Shown one piece after another: positions 33,056 through 38,437 of a stretch of 38,437 nucleotides of DNA. The stretch comes from JAYQUR01 sp038133505 (lineage in GTDB: Bacteria > Pseudomonadota > Alphaproteobacteria > MPNO01 > UBA830), in assembly GCA_038133505.1 (NCBI GenBank), contig JAYPTI010000012.1, forward strand, positions 1-38,437, in the 5' to 3' direction. The notes under the pieces are model-generated. The model had not been told where the DNA came from, made no database searches, and worked only from the letters and a program-made list of their open reading frames with translations. Position 1 is the stretch's first letter. Every line of letters starts with the position of its first letter. Position numbers and translations under genes: made by a program.

Positions 33056-34557
33056 TCGAGGGCGGGGAGCTCTTCCGCGAGCTGCGGCTTGAGAACCTTT
33101 CCCAGCGCGTTCTTGGGCAGTTCGTCGACGATGAACACGCCTTTCGGGATCTTGTAGGGCGCAAGCGACGCGCGGCAGTGCTCGCGCAGCGTTTCTTCGT
33201 CGGCCTCGCCGTTCAGCACCACAAAGGCCGCGACCTCCTCGCCGCGTTCGCGCGACGGCCAGCCGACGACGGCGGCTTCCGCGACCGCAGGGTGCGTCCC
33301 CAGCGTCTGCTCGATCTCCACGGGATAGATGTTGACCCCGGCGCGGATGATCATGTCCTTGGCGCGGCCGACGAGGAAAAGGAAACCGTTCTCGTCGAAG
33401 CGGCCGAGATCGCCCGGATAATACCAGCCGTCGCGGAAGGCCGCCGCGCTGTCCTCCGGGCTGCGGTAGTAGCCGTCGGCGACGCTGCCGCCGCGATAGC
33501 GGATCGCGCCGACCTCGCCGGGTGTCACCGGCGTGTCGGTCTCGTCGAGAATTTCCACCTCGGCACCGAACACCACGCGACCGACCGAGAGCGAGACGTC
33601 GTCCGGATGTTCCGGCCTGAGGATCGAGATGCCGCCGCCTTCGGTCGAGCTGTAGAAATTGAAGAAGTTGGGCGACAGCTCGTCCATGATCCGGCGGCGC
33701 TCGTCGGGGTAGAGGCTGGCGCCGGACGAGATGAGCTGGCGCAGGCCGGGCATCAGCGGCGTTTCGTCCTTCGGCATGTCGAGCAGACGGCGGATCAGGG
33801 TCGGCACGAGGAACGCGGCGGTGATGCCGTTGTCGTTGATGGTATCCGCCAGCGCCCGCGGCTCGTACGGCGGCGGATGCAGCCAGACCGTCGCCCCCAT
33901 GAACAGGAACGCCATCGTCATGTAACGCGCGCCGCCGAAATAAAGAGGCGTCGAGGCGACGAACCGGTCGGCGTCGTTGAAGCCCAGGCTAAAGGCGTAA
34001 ATATAGAGCCGGCTGAGCGTGTGGCCGTGCGTCACCATGGGCCCCTTGGGCATGCCCGTCGTGCCCGAGGACAGCGACAGCAGCAGCGGGTGGTCACGGT
34101 CGCGGACTGGTGCGCCGTCGCCTTCGTATGCCGAAACTCCATCCCGCCAGGCGGCGTCGAGCGCCACGGTTACCGTTCCGGCAATAGCATCATGGCCCTC
34201 CGGGATCAGAACGAACTTCGCACCGAAGTGGGCGGCCAGGCGGCGCTTTTCCGCGCCGGTCCAGCGGACGTCCATCGGCAGGACGGCCGCGCCCATCCAG
34301 GCGAGCGCCATCAGGGCGACGACATGATCGGCATCGTCGTTGAGCGGGATACCGACGATGTCGCGAGGGGCGACGCCGATATTGCCGAGATGGCCTGCTG
34401 TCCGCGCGACCCGGTCGGCTAGGTCGGAATAGGTGATGGCCTCGCCGCGGTCGACCAGCGCCGGGTGATCGGGCCGCCGCCGCGCGTTATGGAAAATACC
34501 GTCCGCAACGTTGAGCCAGCCGCCCGGATGCGGAACTGCGATTTCGTCGATGCTCAT
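33052..34557 (-). CDS. Acyl-CoA synthetase (AMP-forming), third in the window
   Basis: A 501-residue adenylate-forming ligase: P-loop LSSGTTGMPKG, FYSSTEGGG, hinge VGRAKDMIIRAGVNIYPVEIE, and terminal lysine motif KNALGKVLKPQL. The acid is unknown. ATG 34557 (MSIDEIAVPHP) is chosen because the upstream frame is low-complexity and unlike the family. No good ribosome-binding site precedes it. It converges on the DUF35 gene and is divergent from the SDR gene, so it appears to be a separate transcription unit serving the same catabolic block. Confidence 0.92.
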   Translation of the reverse strand: MSIDEIAVPHPGGWLNVADGIFHNARRRPDHPALVDRGEAITYSDLADRVARTAGHLGNIGVAPRDIVGIPLNDDADHVVALMALAWMGAAVLPMDVRWTGAEKRRLAAHFGAKFVLIPEGHDAIAGTVTVALDAAWRDGVSAYEGDGAPVRDRDHPLLLSLSSGTTGMPKGPMVTHGHTLSRLYIYAFSLGFNDADRFVASTPLYFGGARYMTMAFLFMGATVWLHPPPYEPRALADTINDNGITAAFLVPTLIRRLLDMPKDETPLMPGLRQLISSGASLYPDERRRIMDELSPNFFNFYSSTEGGGISILRPEHPDDVSLSVGRVVFGAEVEILDETDTPVTPGEVGAIRYRGGSVADGYYRSPEDSAAAFRDGWYYPGDLGRFDENGFLFLVGRAKDMIIRAGVNIYPVEIEQTLGTHPAVAEAAVVGWPSRERGEEVAAFVVLNGEADEETLREHCRASLAPYKIPKGVFIVDELPKNALGKVLKPQLAEELPALD

Positions 34558-34623
34558 TCGGATGGGCTTCCGTCCGTCCGGCGCGGCGCGTGGACCGGCC
34601 GTTTCCCCGTTCGTTGATGTTCT

Positions 34624-34663
34624 TGTTGCGGAATTAGACGGGGAGGGCGGATGAATTGCAACA
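34624..34663. promoter_or_regulatory. Inverted repeat in the CoA-ligase/SDR divergent region
   Basis: TGTTGC and GCAACA are perfect inverted half-sites 28 bases apart in the 188-base divergent region 34558-34745. Their wide spacing makes them a tentative operator only; nothing else stands out in this region. Confidence 0.25.
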
Positions 34664-34745
34664 GGCGCTCGGTTGACCGGTTCGGGCGATTGCGGCACCG
34701 TTCGCGGCGGCGGCACGCCGTCCAAGAACGAGGATGGAAACGAGT

Positions 34746-35474
34746 ATGAGCAGAGACCTCTCCGGCAAGACCGCACTGGTCACCGGCGCGAGCGCCGGCA
34801 TCGGCAAGGCAACTGTGGCGGCGCTGATCGAGCGCGGCGCGAACATCATCGCGACGGGGCGGCGCGAAGATGCGCTGGCTGCCCTCGTCGAGACGCACGG
34901 CGCCGACCGGGTGCGCACGCTGGCGGGCGATCTCAACGACGGCGATTTCGTCTCGAAACTCGTTTCCGAGGCGGCCGGCGTCGAGATCCTGGTCAGCAAT
35001 GCCGGCGTGCTCAAATACGCGCCGATCCTCGATCTCACCTACGACGACATCGAGAACATGATCACGACCAACGTGCTGGCCTCGTTCCGCGTCACGCACG
35101 AGATCGCGAAGGCGATGGTGGAGCGCGGCCGCGGCCATATCGTCGTCATGACGTCGACGGCGGCGCGCGAGGTCTATCCGCTCGGCTCGATCTACTGCGC
35201 GTCCAAGCATGCGTTGTCCGCCTTCGCGCGCGCGCTCCGCGTCGAGCTGCAGGCGAAGGGCATCAAGGTCACCGAGGTCGCCCCCGGCATGGTCGACACG
35301 GATATCCGGAACGACAGCGATCACCCGGCGGTCATCGCCGCCGTCAACGCCCGCAAGTTCGATCCGCTGACGCCCGAGGAGGTGGCCGAGGCGGTCGTCT
35401 TCGCACTGCTCTCCAGCGACAATTGCGCCAACGATCTCGTCGAGCTGCGCCCGCGCGGCGCCGCGGCGGGCTGA
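34746..35474 (+). CDS. Short-chain dehydrogenase/reductase with intact catalytic triad
   Basis: A 242-residue classical SDR: cofactor motif TGASAGIG (13-20), NAG near 85-87, catalytic S137, Y150 and K154 (YCASK). It would oxidise or reduce a hydroxyl/carbonyl with NAD(P). The C-terminal end (ELRPRGAAAG) lacks the usual GG tail of FabG-type enzymes. ATG 34746 is preferred over ATG 34734, whose only purine stretch abuts the start. It is followed after 20 bases by a cupin and then a second SDR, forming a three-gene rightward unit. Confidence 0.92.
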   Translation: MSRDLSGKTALVTGASAGIGKATVAALIERGANIIATGRREDALAALVETHGADRVRTLAGDLNDGDFVSKLVSEAAGVEILVSNAGVLKYAPILDLTYDDIENMITTNVLASFRVTHEIAKAMVERGRGHIVVMTSTAAREVYPLGSIYCASKHALSAFARALRVELQAKGIKVTEVAPGMVDTDIRNDSDHPAVIAAVNARKFDPLTPEEVAEAVVFALLSSDNCANDLVELRPRGAAAG

Positions 35475-35494
35475 ACAACAACAGGACCCGGAAA

Positions 35495-35890
35495 ATGGCC
35501 GACACGGAAAAGCAACCGCCGCAGAAGTTCGTCTACAGCCACCTCGAAAACGGCTCGTTCGAGGAGGGTTTGCGCGCCTACGCCCAGTATCGGGATCTCG
35601 GCATGGTCGAGGCGACGAACGGCATGGTCCGGGCGCACGTTATCAAGCTGCTGCCGCCGTTCGACGCGGAGGAGGTCTCCAAGCGCCATACCCACGACGT
35701 TCAGTTCCAGTTCCTCTACTGCCTGAAAGGTTGGATGAAGGGCGAATACGACGGCCAGGAGCTGATGATGCGCGAAGGCTCGTGCTGGCTGCAGCCGCCC
35801 AACATCAAGCACACCGTTCTCGGCTATTCCGACGATTGCGAATTGCTGGAAATCATCATGCCGGCGGATTTCGGCACGGAAGAGCTCTAG
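35495..35890 (+). CDS. Small cupin-domain protein
   Basis: A 131-residue single cupin. Metal-binding residues H65 and H67 (KRHTHD) and H106 (NIKHTV) are present, but the usual Glu is replaced by Gln (Q72 by spacing). The fold is a beta-barrel; members range from isomerases and dioxygenases to ligand sensors, and none can be named here. AGGACCCGGAAA precedes the ATG. It sits between two SDRs, 20 bases after the first and 6 before the second, so it likely handles the same intermediate. Confidence 0.87.
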   Translation: MADTEKQPPQKFVYSHLENGSFEEGLRAYAQYRDLGMVEATNGMVRAHVIKLLPPFDAEEVSKRHTHDVQFQFLYCLKGWMKGEYDGQELMMREGSCWLQPPNIKHTVLGYSDDCELLEIIMPADFGTEEL

Positions 35891-35896
35891 AGCCTC

Positions 35897-36682
35897 ATGG
35901 ACCTGCAACTGAAGGGCAAGCGCGCGCTCGTCACCGGGGCGAGCAAGGGGATCGGGCGCGCCATCGCCGAGACGCTGGCCGCCGAGGGATGTTCCGTCGA
36001 TATCGCCTCGCGCGGCCACGAGGGGCTGGTGCAGGCGGCGGCTGAAATCGCAGACGCCGTCCCCGGGGCCGAAATCCGGATTCATCCCCTCGATCTGTCC
36101 AGGGCCGCAGATCAGGCCGCGCTGGCCGCCGCGTGCGGCGATACAGACATCCTGATCAACAACGCGGGCGCCGCGGCCTCCGGCAGTCTCGACGAGACCG
36201 ACGACGAGGGCTGGCGCGCGTCGTGGGAACTGAAGGTCTTCGGCTACATCAACCTGTCGCGCGACTTCTACAAGGCGATGAAGGCGCGTGGCGAGGGAGT
36301 CATCGTCAATGTCATCGGCGTCGCCGGCGAACGGCTCAATTCGAAATACATCATCGGGACGACCGGCAATGCGGCGCTGATGGCCTTCACGCGCACGGCC
36401 GGCGCCGAGTCGCCGGATTTCGGCGTCCGCATCGTCGGCGTCAATCCGGGCTTCACCATGACCGACCGGGCGGAGGGGCAGCTCCGCGGTTTCAGCGAAA
36501 AGAAATTCGGTACGCCCGACCGCTGGCGCGACATCGAGGCCGAGATGAATTTTCCGTTCGGCCGCATGGCGCGGACCGAAGAGATCGCCGACATGGTGAC
36601 GTTCCTCGCGTCTCCGCGCGCGTCCTACATGAGCGGGTCTATCGTCACCGTCGACGGCGGCACCGCCAACCGGAATTACTGA
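35897..36682 (+). CDS. SDR-fold protein lacking the catalytic Tyr and Lys
   Basis: A 261-residue SDR-fold protein. The cofactor motif TGASKGIG (13-20) and NNAG (88-91) are present and the C-terminus ends in the VDGGTANRNY pattern of FabG-type SDRs. The YxxxK motif is replaced by GTTGN (154-158), and the Ser position reads NVIG instead of ISS. It therefore may bind NAD(P) and not reduce anything in the usual way; Y151, three residues earlier, could stand in. It starts 6 bases after the cupin and converges on the amidohydrolase-2 gene. Confidence 0.88.
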   Translation: MDLQLKGKRALVTGASKGIGRAIAETLAAEGCSVDIASRGHEGLVQAAAEIADAVPGAEIRIHPLDLSRAADQAALAAACGDTDILINNAGAAASGSLDETDDEGWRASWELKVFGYINLSRDFYKAMKARGEGVIVNVIGVAGERLNSKYIIGTTGNAALMAFTRTAGAESPDFGVRIVGVNPGFTMTDRAEGQLRGFSEKKFGTPDRWRDIEAEMNFPFGRMARTEEIADMVTFLASPRASYMSGSIVTVDGGTANRNY

Positions 36683-36691
36683 CGGGTCTCT

Positions 36692-37564
36692 CTAGAGCCC
36701 GAACAGCTTTGCCGCATTGTCGCGCAGCACCTTGCGCTTCGCGCCGGGCCGCCATTCCATCTCTGCCACTTCCGCCATCGCGCGCTCCGGGTCGACGACG
36801 GGCCAGTCGGTGCCGAACATCACCTTGTCCTGTCCGAACGTGTTCATGTAGTGCTTCGTCGCCTCGGGCCAGTGCTTCGGCGCGTAGGCGTCGAGCGCGA
36901 TGTGGACGTTGGGGTGTTTCCACGCGACCGAGATCATCTCCTCGTACCACGGATAGCCGATATGCATGCCGATCAGCTTGAGGTCGGGGAAGTCGATCGC
37001 GATGCGGTCGAGGCAGATCGGCCGGCCGACGCTCGGCAGGCGCCGGTGCGGGTTGTAAACGAGGCAGTGACCCACCTGCATCATGATCGGCACGTCGAGT
37101 TCGCAGCATTTCGCATAGAACGGATAGTACTTGGCGGCATCGGGCGCCTCGTCGAACCAGTGCGGGTAGAGGTGCGCGCCGACGAAACCGAGATCGCGCA
37201 CCGCATGCTCGATTTCGGCCAGGCTTTCCATGATGCGAGACGGATCGACGCCGATCAGTCCCGAATAGCGATCCGGTCGCGCCGCGACGAGACCGGCGAT
37301 GTAATCCAGCGGCATGTGGGCAGAGCCCTGGATCCGGATATCGCCCGACCGCTGGGCGCAGAGCAACGTCCGCTCGATCCCGGCGCGGTCCATCATCTCG
37401 ATGTAGGCGTCGGCCGCGACGCCGTCGCGGTATTCCGGCTTTACCCGGACCTTCTCGCGGAAATTCATGTCCGTCGACATCCAGCCGTTGTCCAGCGCCT
37501 CCGGCGTGAAGGCGTTGCAAACGATATCGATCGCGCCGAAATCTTCCCCGCTCGCAGTCGTCAT
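36692..37564 (-). CDS. Amidohydrolase-2 family protein (TIM barrel) without the N-terminal HxH
   Basis: A 290-residue protein of the amidohydrolase-2 family, which includes ACMSD and gamma-resorcylate decarboxylases. GAHLYP, the central GMHIGYP and the C-terminal GTDWPV with RDNAAKLFGL identify the family. The N-terminal metal-binding HxH is replaced by VCN (15-17, in DIVCNAF), so the usual bound Zn may be missing or bound differently. It could be a decarboxylase or hydrolase of a cyclic acid. GGGAGGAAAACCG precedes the ATG. It is the second gene of a leftward pair, 28 bases after the cytochrome c. Confidence 0.87.
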   Translation of the reverse strand: MTTASGEDFGAIDIVCNAFTPEALDNGWMSTDMNFREKVRVKPEYRDGVAADAYIEMMDRAGIERTLLCAQRSGDIRIQGSAHMPLDYIAGLVAARPDRYSGLIGVDPSRIMESLAEIEHAVRDLGFVGAHLYPHWFDEAPDAAKYYPFYAKCCELDVPIMMQVGHCLVYNPHRRLPSVGRPICLDRIAIDFPDLKLIGMHIGYPWYEEMISVAWKHPNVHIALDAYAPKHWPEATKHYMNTFGQDKVMFGTDWPVVDPERAMAEVAEMEWRPGAKRKVLRDNAAKLFGL

Positions 37565-37592
37565 CGGTTTTCCTCCCGCGAGACCCTGACGG

Positions 37593-38069
37593 TCAGGGCT
37601 TCGGCGCGCGCTCGTTGATGATGTCGTGGCGGCGCTGCACCTGTTTCGGCCAGCGGCTCTTTATGTAGCTTAAGACGGCCCAGATATCGTTGTCGGACAG
37701 CTTCTCGCCGAACGCCGGCATCTTCGACTGGAGCTCGCGGCCGGCGAACTCCGGCCGGCCGTTCTTCGTGACGTCGAAGAGCTGCCAGTCCGGATGATGC
37801 CAGGTGTGTCCCGTCTCGTTGTGCGGCGGGGCGGGGAAACTTCCGTCGGGAAAGCGGGCGCGCCAGTTCGGCGTCTGGCCCTCAAGGGCGCTGCCGTGGC
37901 ACGCCGCGCAGTTAGCCGCGTACAGGGCGCTCCCCTTCTGCACGAGACGCGTATCCGAGATATCGATGCCGCTGGCGGCGGCGTCGTGAATGCCCGCGTA
38001 CCACCAGAACCCGCCGATACCTGCTACCAGGACTGCGATCGCCGCGATCAGGATATTTCGAACGTTCAT
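37593..38069 (-). CDS. Membrane-anchored cytochrome c
   Basis: A 158-residue monoheme cytochrome c. An uncleaved hydrophobic anchor spans about 5-25, then heme-binding CAACH at 54-58 and the likely axial Met M117 in SKMPAFG. It faces the periplasm and carries electrons, for example from a dehydrogenase to an oxidase. ATG 38069 is chosen because the hydrophobic anchor starts just after it and GGAAG lies upstream; an earlier in-frame ATG would prepend an unrelated 27 residues. It is divergent from the FMN-dependent dehydrogenase and precedes the amidohydrolase-2 gene. Confidence 0.93.
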   Translation of the reverse strand: MNVRNILIAAIAVLVAGIGGFWWYAGIHDAAASGIDISDTRLVQKGSALYAANCAACHGSALEGQTPNWRARFPDGSFPAPPHNETGHTWHHPDWQLFDVTKNGRPEFAGRELQSKMPAFGEKLSDNDIWAVLSYIKSRWPKQVQRRHDIINERAPKP

Positions 38070-38143
38070 AGCCGGATCTTCCGTTGCCAACCCGGCCCAG
38101 AATAAACCCGCTTGAAAATGCCGGGTCAATCGGCGGTCCCACT

Positions 38144-38174
38144 CGATCATCCGGCCGGTATCGGTCTATGATCG
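38144..38174. promoter_or_regulatory. Inverted repeat in the cytochrome/FMN-dehydrogenase divergent region
   Basis: CGATCAT and ATGATCG are perfect inverted half-sites separated by 17 bases, within the 145-base divergent region 38070-38214. This is a reasonable operator for a dimeric repressor controlling both genes. Confidence 0.38.
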
Positions 38175-38214
38175 GCCTCAACGAAGAACGCATAAGAAAA
38201 CCGGGGAATTTCCG

Positions 38215-38437
38215 ATGTCAGAACCTGCCGACGGCCGCCGCAACAGCTTGCCGGAACGGGCCCCGCCCACGCCAGAACAGCTTGCGCTGAAGCGGCGGTT
38301 TCCGACGGCGCAGGACCTGCGGGCGCGGGCGCGCAAGCGGTTGCCGAACTTCGCCTTCGAATACGCCGACGGGGGCGCCGGGGCGGATACCGGCATCCAG
38401 CGGAACTGGAACGCGCTCGATTCCATCGAGATGGTGC
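38215..38437 (+). CDS. FMN-dependent alpha-hydroxy-acid dehydrogenase (L-lactate dehydrogenase-like), partial
   Basis: The first 74 residues of a protein cut by the window end. After a polar N-terminus, TAQDLRARARKRLPNFAFEYADGGAG and the following RNWNALDSIEM match the start of the FMN-dependent alpha-hydroxy-acid oxidase/dehydrogenase family (L-lactate, mandelate, glycolate enzymes). It oxidises a 2-hydroxy acid to the 2-oxo acid. The TIM barrel with the catalytic His and Arg lies outside the window. It is divergent from a cytochrome c, which could accept its electrons as flavocytochrome b2-type systems do. Confidence 0.85.
   Translation, partial: MSEPADGRRNSLPERAPPTPEQLALKRRFPTAQDLRARARKRLPNFAFEYADGGAGADTGIQRNWNALDSIEMV

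Noticed and set aside
1..38437. CRISPR arrays, transposases, phage genes, rRNA or tRNA genes
   Set aside because: I looked for regular direct repeats with spacers, integrase/transposase motifs and tRNA-like cloverleaf signals with TTCGA arms and saw none; a tRNA search program would be decisive.

Overview
The window is a GC-rich (mid-60s percent by eye, not computed), densely coding piece of a draft genome or metagenome bin. It holds two runs of exactly 10 N (3022-3031 and 28410-28419). Gene style points to a free-living, motile, metabolically versatile alphaproteobacterium, perhaps a marine or soil Rhodospirillales-like lineage. The signs are a TRAP transporter, a short alpha-type flagellin, an Aer-like PAS protein with a soluble chemoreceptor, a CoxL-type molybdenum hydroxylase and many CoA-dependent catabolic genes. 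I see no rRNA, tRNA, CRISPR array or insertion sequence.

Region 1 (1-10.3 kb): a two-gene leftward unit encodes a 4-hydroxybutyryl-CoA dehydratase homologue and an enamidase-like amidohydrolase. A rightward pair encodes a metallo-beta-lactamase-fold hydrolase and an acyl-CoA ligase. A tight leftward operon encodes a two-domain extradiol-type dioxygenase followed by the FAD, 2Fe-2S and molybdopterin subunits of a hydroxylase. Region 2 (10.3-16.1 kb): a CobW-type GTPase, a quinone-oxidoreductase-like MDR enzyme, a small exported protein, a pair of small proteins (one membrane protein with a Gly/Cys tail, one with a WHLH motif), a flavin monooxygenase resembling 6-hydroxynicotinate 3-monooxygenase (NicC), and a lone flagellin. 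Together with the enamidase and Mo-hydroxylase, the NicC-like enzyme suggests breakdown of pyridine or lactam-type compounds; this is inference.

Region 3 (16.1-22.7 kb): an ornithine-cyclodeaminase-family enzyme and an FAD dehydrogenase are divergent from a complete TRAP transporter (dctP-dctQ-dctM) with a strong hairpin between dctP and dctQ. A LOG-family gene broken by one in-frame TAG follows. Region 4 (22.7-24.5 kb): a split aerotaxis-like sensor, with an FAD-type PAS protein and a soluble methyl-accepting protein encoded side by side.

Region 5 (24.6-38.4 kb) is a large catabolic block. A leftward operon runs enoyl-CoA hydratase, Cys-less thiolase, Cys-less DUF35 protein, CoA ligase, acyl-CoA dehydrogenase, UbiD decarboxylase. 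Divergent from it is a second thiolase-DUF35 pair. A third CoA ligase, two SDRs, a cupin, an amidohydrolase-2 protein, a cytochrome c and the start of an FMN-dependent alpha-hydroxy-acid dehydrogenase follow. The thiolase-DUF35 pairs resemble the Ltp2-ChsH2 aldolase architecture of steroid side-chain degradation. The best candidate for an undescribed system is this set of two parallel thiolase/DUF35 complexes joined to UbiD, or the 4-hydroxybutyryl-CoA dehydratase/enamidase/Mo-hydroxylase group. The substrate of neither can be read from sequence.
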